The notes under the pieces were generated by a model. That model was not told the origin of the DNA and searched no databases. It saw only the letters and a program-made list of their open reading frames with translations. A DNA stretch of 64,000 nucleotides from NCBI RefSeq assembly GCF_000208745.1, contig NC_030856.1, positions 8,693,367-8,757,366 on the forward strand, written 5' to 3'. The DNA is from Theobroma cacao. Lineage: Eukaryota; Streptophyta; Magnoliopsida; Malvales; Malvaceae. The translations under genes were made by a program, and so were the position numbers. How positions within the stretch are numbered: the first letter of the stretch is position 1; each line of letters starts with the position of its first letter. This document shows positions 51,311 to 61,981 of this stretch, piece after piece.

Positions 51311-51956
51311 AAATTTTTTCAATGTAAAATATTTTACAAGAAAATTTAATGTTTTTTATTTTTATTTTTATTTTTTAAAACAAAATATGCAACAGAGATC
51401 AGATGGTAGTGCAATTTTAATGTTTTTTATTGTTTGAATAAATTGTTGAAAACATTTTTATTGTTTGGATCATTCTGTAGAAAATATTTCGTATTACTAA
51501 TGGAGTTATTTTGATGTTAAGATGATAAATAGGAGTTAATTACAAAGCAATGGTGTTATTTGGTTTTCAATAATTTGGGATCAAAAATAAAGAATGGATA
51601 TGAAAATGGGCAAAATCAATAATAATATTTCCCATAACATTTAACCTTGCTTCTATAACTATATATAAAAGGAAGCCCTTTAGTGCTTTATCTTCGCGTC
51701 ATGTGGAGCGATAGTTTTGTGTAGCGTGGAGCTTCAATTGATTGGCATGTGGGTTGGTTGAGTTTAGAGGCTTCCAGACATGGGTTTAGCCTTTTTGGTC
51801 CTCCGCTCTAAACGTGTGGGCTTGAGGCCACCCACGCTTGTGTTTTGAATTCTTCTATTTCTTAATATGATCTCCATTTCCATCTCTATTCCCTTTATTA
51901 ATTCTTCTATCCCACCTAGGTTTATGAATTTCTCCATCAATTACGTTACTGTTGGT
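51311..51956. other. AT-rich repeat and spacer
   Basis: Begins with TGTAAAATATTTTAC-type sequence, also seen near 54300, 59150 and 60020, which probably belongs to an element that cut the NLR pseudogene. 51660-51860 has a TATATATAAAAGG string and a more GC-rich tract but no gene I recognise. Confidence 0.45.
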
Positions 51957-53320
51957 CCCACTAGAGTGCTAGAGGAGAGTGAATAGCATTGAAAGTTTTG
52001 AGGTCAACCCTTTTTAAATTATAGAACTTTGAGTCAGTTGGAAAAAGAAAGATATAAAACTTGTAGTATTTAAAAGATACCAAGTAAGGAAGGGTAAAGA
52101 GAAGTAGAGAATGCAAAGCTATTTATAGTGGTTTGGTCCCTTTAACCCACTACCTTGATCTCCTAATCAAGGATTTTCAACCCAACTTCATTAAACTAGT
52201 AGAATTAATAGTTTTTACCAAGTTTTTACAAGGTGAGCATCTAACCCAGCTCTAATCCCTTACAATAATCTTTGGAGTGCTTCCCACACTCTAATTTCTC
52301 AAGAAAAAGAAGAAAAAAAAAGTACAACTAAGTTCCTTTACAAGTTTGGACAGATAAAGCTCAAACACTTTTTCTGGATTTGGAATGAAGAACAAGTGTT
52401 TTTAATGAAGAATATTTGGCTTTTTGCTCAAAGTAGTTCTTTTCTTTTCAAATCTACCTTCTTTGACCATTGGAGCTTCCTTTTATACTTAGGGAGTCAG
52501 ATATTTTCTATTAGAGACAGTTTTTAGCCACTAGAAATAACTCTGATGCACTTTTAGTCGTTATTTTGTCCTTTAGTGTTTAAATTCAAAAAGGGAGATA
52601 GACTTCGGGGAATCGGTTACAGGCAGGTTTAACTGATTACAGCTTCTTTGCCTTGCATTGTCCTGCTATTGTGTTCTCTACTCTAACCATTTATAGGAGG
52701 CTCTAATCGATTAAGAGTTCTTTGTCTTCAGACTTCTCTTCTTCAGCAAACTTCCTCTAACTGGTTATAGTAGGTTCTAACTGATTACAAACTTTTTGTT
52801 TTTACTTCTCTACACAGTAGTCTTCCTTTAATTGGTTAGCATGTTCCTTAACTGATTGAAGCTTTACTTCCTTCAACCACAATTGATTAAAATAACCTTT
52901 AATCAACTAGAAGATCTTCGAATTTTGAACTTCTCCATTTTAGCTCCCTTCGACGGTCAACAATATTTTCAAACTTGTTTTTGGCACTGAAAGATACTAG
53001 GACCTTGTGCTCTAATCGATTAACCAGACCCCTTAACCAATTAGCATACTTCTGTTTTGCTTCAGCTTATCACTCAGTCATGCCTTAGCTAATTAAGGTC
53101 CCTTGATAATCAGTTACTAGGGTTCTATTTTTATTCATTATTTACTTTTTCCTTCTTAACTGATTAACTCTTCATTAAACTTAACAAGCTCTTTGACTTG
53201 CTTTTAATTAACAGTTTTGTTAGGAGTATAAAATTAAATCTTGCACACTTAAATAATAAAGTTAGACATTAATGAATGAGGAATATTTTGTTATAATCAA
53301 AAACTTATGATTAAAAACAT
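51957..53320. repeat. Unclassified repeat rich in TAATCGATTA-like words
   Basis: The block starts GTCCCACTAGAGTGCTAGAG and GAGTGAATAGCAT, a phrase I associate with dispersed repeats of many plant genomes. From about 52605 to 53170 it holds roughly 14 degenerate copies of TAA(C/T)(C/T)(G/A)(A/G)TTA, for example TAATCGATTA at 52704 and 53013 and TAACTGATTA near 52631 and 52776. It encodes no protein. Probably the non-coding part of a large transposable element; class not decided. Confidence 0.55.
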
Positions 53321-55059
53321 ATGGAACAGTTACCTTATCTTCAACTCTAAGGTTTCAAAATCCTTGCCTTTTGCCTCAGTAAGATTTTTTTCCATATTTG
53401 TTGGGTTATAGGCTTTGGTATGGGCTATACATTGTTGTTGACCCATAAGGTGAAATAATGGAAGCTGGGTGGATGTATGGCCTATCAACTTGGTAGTAAA
53501 TCTTGCTAACTATCTCACACCTCTTTTGCATCCATGTGGGTGTGGACCATTGTTGCTCCCTTATTGCCAATAGTACTTTCATCATTTGCTTTGTATCAAA
53601 CCCAATACATTTTTTTGATAATTTATCTTTCTTTAGATGAAAAATAATTTACAGCAATTAAGTTGTTTGGATTTGTTTAACGGGTGTTTATAGATACCAG
53701 TTAAGCATGGTTGTATCTGAGTATTTTATTTAATAATTAGTGCAATACAATACTTCATAGAATCCTTTAACTCTTATACCATACAAGTTTATAATTAAAG
53801 TAAGTTTTAATTTTCAAAAAAAATTCTATCTCATCACTTTTTAATCAGAACACTATAAAAATGTCAATATTTATCAATTGTGTAGGATATCCAAAACATA
53901 TACTCATATGTATTCATCAAATAACGATCATTGAAATATTTTTTATTAAAATTATTGCTAAGATTTATTCAATTTATAAATAAAACATTAATTGCATTGA
54001 ATGGTTTCATTAAAAAATATTTTTTTAATTTTAATAGTATTGAATAATTTAAATATTAATATTTTAAGTTAAAAAATTTTTAAGTTGTTTTTAATATTTT
54101 AAGTTAAATATTAATATTCATCAAATCTATATTCCTAGACTTAATATAAGAGTTTTATCTTCTGTTCTCTGAAAAATGTCTTACACTCTGGAAAATGTCT
54201 TACACTTCTCAAAGGCATAAGACATTTTTTGTAATTAATGACTGCTTTTTCGATTGACCCATAAAATATTTTGTATTTGAAATAAATTTTCTATCTTCCA
54301 AATAGGTATAAGTTTTGAAAATATTTTACATCAAAACAGACAGAACTTTAAGTAAAAGAATAATAATCGTTTTTGTATTCTTTTACTTTCAATTCTCAAG
54401 GTTTAAATTCTATTACTTCCATCTTAAACTTTTTCAAAATTCATACCTTTAATTTTGAAATAAATTAAACAAATAAATTTTAATTTATTATTATTATATT
54501 CAATCAACTTTCTTATCTTTATATTAGATTAAATAAAAGAAGGATACCAACCCAAAGCAATCTTTTGCTAACATTGACGGGCATCTTTTTGTTTTATTCT
54601 TCCTTCAAAAGAACGAAAGTCTGTAATTGAAAACAAAACACACACACACACACATATCCATTGGTCAACGAAATTAGCAGACATCAAGACAATAGGACTC
54701 CAAATAGACTAGCTTTTCAAGTCCAAGGAACAATTCACTCTGTTTGATTGCTTGCTTCTACCAAATCAACTTGCATGGTCTGAATTTAGTAGCACACGAG
54801 ATTTTTCTTTTGTTGGACCAATAATCTTTAACAAAGATTAAAACATGTTGTCCCATGATAGTGAATAAATTATATATGAGATTTTTAATCAAGAAGAAAT
54901 TTTGTACAACCCAACACCTCATGGCTCGCAGCTCCACAAGGCCCTGTTCACGTTAGTTAGGATGGTTGAATTATACTTAGCATTGGGATGAAACAAAAGA
55001 AAAAAACTGAGAAGAATAGGGTATCTTAATTAGTATAGATAGAGGCATAAGATACGGTT
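53321..55059. other. AT-rich spacer
   Basis: Contains copies of diffuse repeats (53940-54070; 54370-54560) and a short (CA)n run at about 54636-54653. No gene recognised. Confidence 0.5.
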
Positions 55060-55560
55060 GAATTATACATTTCTTTGAATATACAGCAAAGATACAGGAC
55101 TTGGACAAATCTGTAACAGCCAAAATGTCCTCCAAGTCAAGACCCATAGCTGGATCTTACATTGAGCAAACTCCCAAATCCTAATACCCCATATCACAAA
55201 TATCAGCCAGAGCTTGCACCCACCGGTCGTACAGTGATAAACATAGCAATATCACTACTAAAACAGAACAACGCCCCACGTAGAAAGCAATACAGCCAGG
55301 CCAGAGTAACACATTTATACAGCTAACAGTTGCCTGCGTTAATACCAAGCACAACCAACCACGCACCCGACCACTATATGGAGAAGAAGCCAACATAAGC
55401 ACGCAAAAAATCAAATCTCAAACAGCAGACGAACATCCAAATGGCCAATAAATCCAAACCACTGCATACAAATCAAAGCCATGGGAGTTTGCATCATACT
55501 CTTAAAGGACTCACCACCAAGCATAAGAAAATTTAGTGTAAAGAATGAGTAATGATAACA
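55060..55560 (-). mobile_element. Probable LINE 3'-UTR fragment
   Basis: Compositionally distinct block (C/A-rich on the plus strand) similar in style to 31253-31590 and 38110-38920. Only short meaningless frames. Ends and target-site duplication not found. It lies immediately downstream of CNL2. Confidence 0.35.
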
Positions 55561-55585
55561 AAACTTACCGGTGAGTCGGTGACAG

Positions 55586-58549
55586 TCAGATGTCTGATCG
55601 AATAGCTTGCCAACTGTGCTTCTCCCGATACTTCATCAAGGCAAGAAGAACATTTTTAGCATTTGGATGATCCCACTCAATGGATTCCAACCATTCTTTA
55701 GGGTATATTCTTATTTCTTTAAGAGAAGGAGGAGGAGATGGTTGGCCATTGTCATGAAGAGGAATATACAGAGGGATCCTCTTCAATTTCGGGCATTTAA
55801 TCACTTCTATTCGACTGAGGGAATCGCAAATCATTACTCCATGCTTACTACATATCATCTTCAATCTTGGTAACTGTTGCAATGCAAGTTCCCTTAATTT
55901 TGGAAGGCAAAATGTCATAGTGGCATGATCAGTACTTCTTTTTTCCTCTTCTTCTGATGCTATTATTTCCTCCAAAAGCCCACATGATTTAACTTCAATC
56001 CTCTCAAGGTTTTGAAGGTCCCGAAGCAAGTCAATCGAAAACAACTTCTTTATTTTTGAACATTTATGGATGTTAAATGATTTAAGACGAGAAAAGATGC
56101 CAGGTGAAGTTGGTGCATACAAAGTAGACACAGTCGCTACTTCTTGTGCTTTCACCAGTGTGAACAACTTGTCGAGTCCGGAAAGGAGTAGCTTCTCCAG
56201 GTTTTGAAGTGGGCTGCAAGGCAATGGAGATGATAACAAATCAAGCACACATGCTATCCCCTTACAATCCATAACTTCACATTCCCTCAACTCAGTTTCA
56301 TTTCTATGGAAGAAAGAAATATCACTTAAGCTTTTCATATTGTGGCACTCGCAAATCTTCATACACCGAAGATCGTTTGGGAGCAAAATCGGAGCTTCTC
56401 CTCCTACCTCGCATTCACTCAAAATCACATCTTTCACAAAGTTAGATTTCAACCAAAAGTATCCTTGAGGCTGTCCCACGGCTAACACATAAGAAGTAAG
56501 CCTTTTTCCTTGTGTAGATTTCATATATGTATTAAACTCTTGCAGCTCTTGAAATCTGCCACAAATTGTCTCTAGCTTCTTTAATCCACCAGCCTCCTCA
56601 CCTTTTAGTTTCAATGTAGTTGATTCCCAATCTACCACCAAGTATTGAAGACGAGAGAGTTTTGGTAGGATTCCCGTTGGTAACTCCTCTAGACTCTTCA
56701 AGTATACATCAAGATAGGTAAGATTTACTAACTTATCAATGCCTTGAGGGATTTCTTCGATGCTTGTGTCTCGAAGGTCCAACTTTTTTAGAGCCACGAG
56801 CTTTGCCAATGAAGGCAAATATCTTAAATTCTCACATCCTTGAAGCAACAATGCCGTGAGATTTTTCAAGTTGGAGATAGAGTTGGGTAGATCCATGATA
56901 CCTGTAAAAGAAAGATCAAGAATATTGAGACCATGCATGTGCTCAAAGAAAGATCCTGGAATCTCCTTCAACGACTGATTCGATTGTAAAAATAAGGTTG
57001 AGACGATTGGACATTTCGGTGACATGCTGGTAGGAATTTCTGATATGAAATTATGCATCAGGGAAATCTTCTCTAGATCATCTGTCCATTCTTGCTCACT
57101 TGGTAACTCCCTTAGTTGCATGCCGGCTTTTACCATAAAGCGAGAACCAACAGTACTTTTGATATACAATGCCATGTCTCTCAAAACATCATGCATCTTT
57201 ACCCTTTCTCCATTAACGACCCTTTCTAACAAGCAATTGTTTTCCAAACTGTTTAAAATAGCATGACCCCTATCACACATCACTTGTCTACTTCCAAATT
57301 CATGGATGAGTCCTTCATCAATCCAATACTTTATTAACTCATTTCTTGGAATTTCCCAATCTTCAGGATACAATGAGCAATACAAGAAACAATTTTGTAT
57401 CTTCGAATCTTTCAAACGATCATAACTAAATTTTAACTGCTCAAATATCTCAATATTTGTACCCTTCACACTTCTTACACGTTGACGTAATTCTTCCAGT
57501 GCGTTCCTCCATTCACGAGCATCATAAACTCCTTTCATACTTCCAGCAATGGTGACAATGGCAAGAGGCAATCCTGCACACTCGTCAATAATGCAATTCA
57601 AAATAGGTTCTAAAGTTGGAATATTCAAAACGCCATGTCCAACATTCTTTAAGAACAAATTTCTAGACTCCACTTTCGAAAGTGGTTGCACTTTGACAAC
57701 TTCACAACCCATAGAAGTACAAACTTCGATCGATCTACTAGTTAGCACCAATTTGCTTCCATTTTGGAATGATGGTTCAGGAATTCCCACCTCCATGAGA
57801 GAAAATCGAACCCAAACATCATCTAAGATCAAGACATATCTCTTTTCTTCCAAAATCTCCATTAATGCTTCTACTCGTTCTAGTTCATGTTCCGGAAGCT
57901 GTTCATTCATGGCACTTGCAATATCCCTTTGTAATTTAACAATATTGAGTTCCTTTGATACGGTGACCCAAATTACCTTATCAAACCTAGGCACCTTCAA
58001 TAATTGATTGTTGATGTGCTTCATGATGGCCGTTTTTCCTATACCTCCCATCCCACAAATACCAATCATTCCAACTACATCTCCCATCAAGTGTCCCCAA
58101 ATTTTTTCTTTGATACTAATTTCACCTTCCAAATGCCCTATTTGCAACCTCACTCCAGAGGTTAAAGGTCTATCAATTACCAGAGGTTCAGGATAACTTC
58201 CTCTTTCATTAATTTTCTCCACTTCTTTAATTTTTTGGGCTACATGTTTGGAGAGGGTTGCACGGGAAAAATAAGGGCAAACTTGTATTTTTTGTCGAAC
58301 AATTTGTACTTCATCATTGATCTTTTCAACATCTTGAAGCCATTTCTCCACTTCTTCCTTTACTACTTTTCCCCATTGAAGCTCCACTTTTATTCTTAAA
58401 TCTACATCACTCTTCCGAATATTTAGAATATCTAGTGTGCTTTGAAGATTATTCATCCTTTCTTCAAGTTTTCTATGATGATCGATGTATATACACGGTA
58501 TATTTCCCATGCACTTTGCCATTTCAAAGATTGGCCCAACAAGCTCCAT
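55586..58549 (-). CDS. CC-NBS-LRR resistance protein, RPS5/At4g27190-like (CNL2), intact
   Basis: Single coding exon, 987 aa from MELVGPIFEM. I prefer this ATG because CNL1 starts with the same residues and because a splice-acceptor-like CATTTTAG lies just 12 bases upstream, so the longer frame to 58576 would run into a leader intron. Order of motifs: coiled coil (HHRKLEERMNNLQ, about 24-36); P-loop GMGGIGKTA (166-174); kinase-2 YVLILDDVW (238-246); RNBS-B GSKLVLTSRS; GLPLA (326-330); RNBS-D CFLYCSLYPED; MHD in KMHDVLRD (452-454); then LRRs with LPNSISNLKNL and a C-terminal LRR half ending IYPKEWLESIEWDHPNAK. All NB-ARC motifs look functional. Cytoplasmic or membrane-associated immune receptor by family. 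Closest relative in the window is CNL1. Confidence 0.95.
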   Translation of the reverse strand: MELVGPIFEMAKCMGNIPCIYIDHHRKLEERMNNLQSTLDILNIRKSDVDLRIKVELQWGKVVKEEVEKWLQDVEKINDEVQIVRQKIQVCPYFSRATLSKHVAQKIKEVEKINERGSYPEPLVIDRPLTSGVRLQIGHLEGEISIKEKIWGHLMGDVVGMIGICGMGGIGKTAIMKHINNQLLKVPRFDKVIWVTVSKELNIVKLQRDIASAMNEQLPEHELERVEALMEILEEKRYVLILDDVWVRFSLMEVGIPEPSFQNGSKLVLTSRSIEVCTSMGCEVVKVQPLSKVESRNLFLKNVGHGVLNIPTLEPILNCIIDECAGLPLAIVTIAGSMKGVYDAREWRNALEELRQRVRSVKGTNIEIFEQLKFSYDRLKDSKIQNCFLYCSLYPEDWEIPRNELIKYWIDEGLIHEFGSRQVMCDRGHAILNSLENNCLLERVVNGERVKMHDVLRDMALYIKSTVGSRFMVKAGMQLRELPSEQEWTDDLEKISLMHNFISEIPTSMSPKCPIVSTLFLQSNQSLKEIPGSFFEHMHGLNILDLSFTGIMDLPNSISNLKNLTALLLQGCENLRYLPSLAKLVALKKLDLRDTSIEEIPQGIDKLVNLTYLDVYLKSLEELPTGILPKLSRLQYLVVDWESTTLKLKGEEAGGLKKLETICGRFQELQEFNTYMKSTQGKRLTSYVLAVGQPQGYFWLKSNFVKDVILSECEVGGEAPILLPNDLRCMKICECHNMKSLSDISFFHRNETELRECEVMDCKGIACVLDLLSSPLPCSPLQNLEKLLLSGLDKLFTLVKAQEVATVSTLYAPTSPGIFSRLKSFNIHKCSKIKKLFSIDLLRDLQNLERIEVKSCGLLEEIIASEEEEKRSTDHATMTFCLPKLRELALQQLPRLKMICSKHGVMICDSLSRIEVIKCPKLKRIPLYIPLHDNGQPSPPPSLKEIRIYPKEWLESIEWDHPNAKNVLLALMKYREKHSWQAIRSDI
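58033..58054 (-). promoter_or_regulatory. Candidate miR482/2118 target site over the CNL2 P-loop
   Basis: Complement reads TTTTTCCTATACCTCCCATC then CC, close to the miR482 family consensus as I remember it. Same place as in CNL1. Confidence 0.35.
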
Positions 58550-58860
58550 TGGTAAACACCTAAAATGTAAAATCAATGTATATTAAAACGTCTGACTGAT
58601 CAGTTGATGAAACATTATACAAAAAAAAAAGTAGGGTAAATGATATGCTTATTGTTTATGAGCATGAGGATCGTTATTTGTGAAATTGACCCGGTATACG
58701 TGCCATGTCAATTATTTTGCTCATGGCTGTGTTTTTTTAAAGCTTACACTCAGGAAACTTGGGTGATATTAGGCGTGATTATTGATGGCTTAAGGGTGCT
58801 TTCTTTGCTCATGCACCCTTAGCTCAATTGAATACAAGTAGTATACTTTTAAAGAAAAAA
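58550..58860 (-). promoter_or_regulatory. CNL2 leader and promoter-proximal region
   Basis: The minus strand reads ...TACATTTTAG|GTGTTTACC then ATG, so an intron probably ends at about 58562. A possible donor GAGT|GTAAGC lies near 58746. I could not fix a transcription start. Confidence 0.35.
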
Positions 58861-60149
58861 GGATAATATGATTAATTAAATAGGTTAAACATGTAATACA
58901 CTATTTAAGTGAGTTAACCAAGTTTAACCTCTTAAGATATGAAATTATCATGTTATAAATATGTCGACATGTTTAAAATATAAAATATGATCATGTAAAC
59001 TACAAACATAATTTAACGTTATGCCGTATTCATGTCGTGTTAAAAAGTTGCCAAATCTATTCTATGCTAATGGCCATAAACCGAATGTCAAACTATGAGT
59101 CTATTTGGTAATTAGTTGAAATTAAATTACCAATTTTTTTGTGAAAAGCATTTTACTGAAAAATCTAATACTTTCTATCATTTAAATAAATTGAGGAAAA
59201 TATTTTATATTTTTGAATCACTTTGTAGAAAAAATTTCATCATGACCCATCTTCAAAAAAATTTTCATCTTTAATAATTTTCTACCATGACACTATAAGC
59301 ATTAATCAATTACGCAAAACATCCAAAATATTTTTTTAATATTAAATATATCATATATAAATAAAAGTTAACATTTTTTATTTATTCATTTCTCATTATA
59401 TTGTTATATTTATTAGTTTGTTAAGTAAATAAAATCATAAATTAGAAATTAAAATAACGAGAGATTTTTATGTGTGGAAATTTTATATTCTATATTGTAT
59501 AAAATTATTTCTTTAATTGATCTTAATTATTTTGTATTATATTAAACATTGTAGTATCTTAGTAAAAATAATTATAGGTGATATGATCCCTACGAAATAG
59601 ATGATTAAAAAAAGTTAATGATGTTTCATTGGGAAAAAGAATGTTGAATGCAGGAGATTACAAAAAAACAAAATGGAAAGAAATAATGATTGTTTGAGGG
59701 AGGCAACGACAATGATGCTTGTTGGGATCGATCCCAGGGCCAGGGCAGCAAGAAAAAAATTGAAAAATATGTCTTACACTTTTTAAGGATGTACGATATT
59801 CTTCTCAATATGATTTTTTCTCTTAATCCGAAAGTAGTTTATTTTTAATTAGCAAACAAAGAAAAATGATTAAAAAAATTTTCAAAAAAAGTTTTATTTT
59901 TACCAAATGAAACCTACGTAAAATCTTAATGCTCTAATTTTTTTTGTATTTATTTTTTATTATAATTCGTTTGGTAATTGAAAAATAATTTGTTTGTAGA
60001 AACTCTTTTTAGTGTAAAATATTTTATTGAAATATATAACTTTTTTGTTGTCTGGATTAACTATGAAAAATATTTGTTGTTATTTGTTGGCTAAAAATGA
60101 TTATTATTCATCTATTTGCTAAATTTAGTGTTAATAGGAATTAGTAGTG
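58861..60149. other. AT-rich spacer
   Basis: AT-rich with scattered AAAATATTTTAC-like words. A perfect 12-bp palindrome GGGATCGATCCC lies near 59723. No gene recognised. Confidence 0.5.
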
Positions 60150-60196
60150 CTTCATTCATAGAGATTAAGGAGAGGGGAAGTGGATAAGTTATTACG

Positions 60197-61954
60197 ATGG
60201 CGGCTGAGGACTCTCTAGCAAAAAACACTATGCCTTTTATACTGGAAGATAGATCTCGTAAAAAGGTGCGTTTGAGGGGGGAGGATGGGGCGGATCTGGG
60301 GAAGATGCCAAAGATAATCATGCACAATAATCCCTCCTTTAGGGATGTGTTGATGAACTTAGAAAATGACACTTTGTTATCAAAGGACGATTTGTTTTCT
60401 GACGAGGATATGGCGTTTGAACATGTTGATATTTCCAGAAGTGAGGCGAAAAACGTGGATGATTTAAAGGATGACATAGAGGATTTCTAGGAAGATACAA
60501 TCGACGGGTTTCCTGCACTAGAAATCTTGGATAAGAAATATGAGGAACTTGTTAAACACTAGAGCATATTAGTTGTTATTAGAATGCTGGGGTGATCAAT
60601 CTCTTACAAACTATTGCGTGATAAGATCGTCTCTATGTGGAACCCTAAAGGTAAATATTCAGTGGTTGATTTGGATGATGACTGCTTCTTGGTAAAATTC
60701 TCAGAGGAAGGGGATTGTCTTAAGGCTCTCTTAGAAGGTCCTTGGATAATACAAGGTAGCTACCTGCTAGTGCAACCATGGACACCAAACTATGTAAGAG
60801 GCGTAAACAATCTTATTGCTGTGGCAGCTTGGGTCAGATTCCTAGGGATGTCGCTCCATTTGTACCACAAATCAGTGCTGAGACGATTGGCATCTCTTTT
60901 AGGTCGTCTGTTGAAAATTGATTATAACACATGCTCAGAAAAGAGAGGAAAATTTGCAAGAATTGTAGTGGAGTTGGATTTAACAAAGCCATTGGTACCA
61001 TTCATCTACGTGAAAGGACAAATGCACAAAGTTGAATATGAGGGTCTGCCTAGGATTTGTTATGTATGTGGATTGTATGGTCATGTCCAAGAAGAATGGC
61101 AAAATAAAAAAGCTTCTCGATTTACTAGTACAAATGAAAGAGGACATGCGGATGAACAGCAACAGGAGGCTTCACCATATGGCCCTTAGATGTTAGTTAG
61201 TTGGAGAAAGCTAAGAGGATATGATGGGAGGAACAGAATGCAAGTAGTAACAATGGCAAACAACCACGCCAAGGACAGTTTTAGGTTTACGATATTGAAT
61301 CATGTGCCTAATGATGGGCCTATTACGTAGGTGGATACCAAGGTGACTGATGTGGTACTTGAGAATAAAAGGAAAATGCACAACACAGTAAGTAAGACCA
61401 TTGCCACTATAAAAGCGTACATGAGTATCCGCAAAAATACTACGACTAGCACTATGATGGAACTGCCCAAAGGAGTACCACTCCAGACAAAAGGCGATTA
61501 TAAAAATACAGTTGAGGCTGATAAAACCCAAACAATCTTAAAGGATATCAGTGGTAAACATAGACAAGCTGACCGTGAGGCCCAACAGGTGGTAATTGAC
61601 CCTTTCAAGCATTTAGTTGTTTCACTGAGTGGGAGAGCTGTTGAAAGTAATACTACTACTAGGCTAGTAAATCCAACAACAGAAAGAGACAATTTGGTTG
61701 AGAGAGTTAGATGCGTACGTGTAGCAAAGAAGGAAGGGAAGCCACTTGATAGGTTAGGTAGTGTTCGGCCACAGATCATCTCACTCAAAAAGAAAGCAAG
61801 AGCAAAAGGAGCGATAATATCAACTCCCACAAGTATGCTAAGTAAAATGGTGACAGAGGAGACCCTTGGGTCAAAGTTGGAAGATATGGTTGTCCAAACA
61901 ATGAATAACGAAAAGATGGGCGAGGATAGCAATAAGAGTTCTTTGAACTCTTAA
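60197..61954 (+). pseudogene. LINE ORF1 (DUF4283 plus zinc knuckle)
   Basis: One frame throughout, interrupted by stops at 60488-60490, 60560-60562, 60593-60595, 61187-61189 and 61328-61330. The DUF4283-like part runs from about 60600 (MWNPKGKYSVVDLDDDCFLV, LLEGPWIIQGSYLLVQPW). The zinc knuckle reads CYVCGLYGHVQEEW, in which the last Cys is Trp. The tail is charged. ORF1 proteins bind element RNA; this copy cannot make a full one. Confidence 0.85.
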
Positions 61955-61981
61955 CCTATCATTCATATTTATAATATAATT

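Noticed and set aside
58550..58576. Upstream ATG giving CNL2 nine extra residues
   Set aside because: An acceptor-like CATTTTAG lies between it and MELVGPI, and CNL1 starts with the same MELVGPI after its own acceptor.
61498..61932. 144-codon minus-strand frame opposite LINE ORF1
   Set aside because: Antisense to ORF1 and without recognisable domain.
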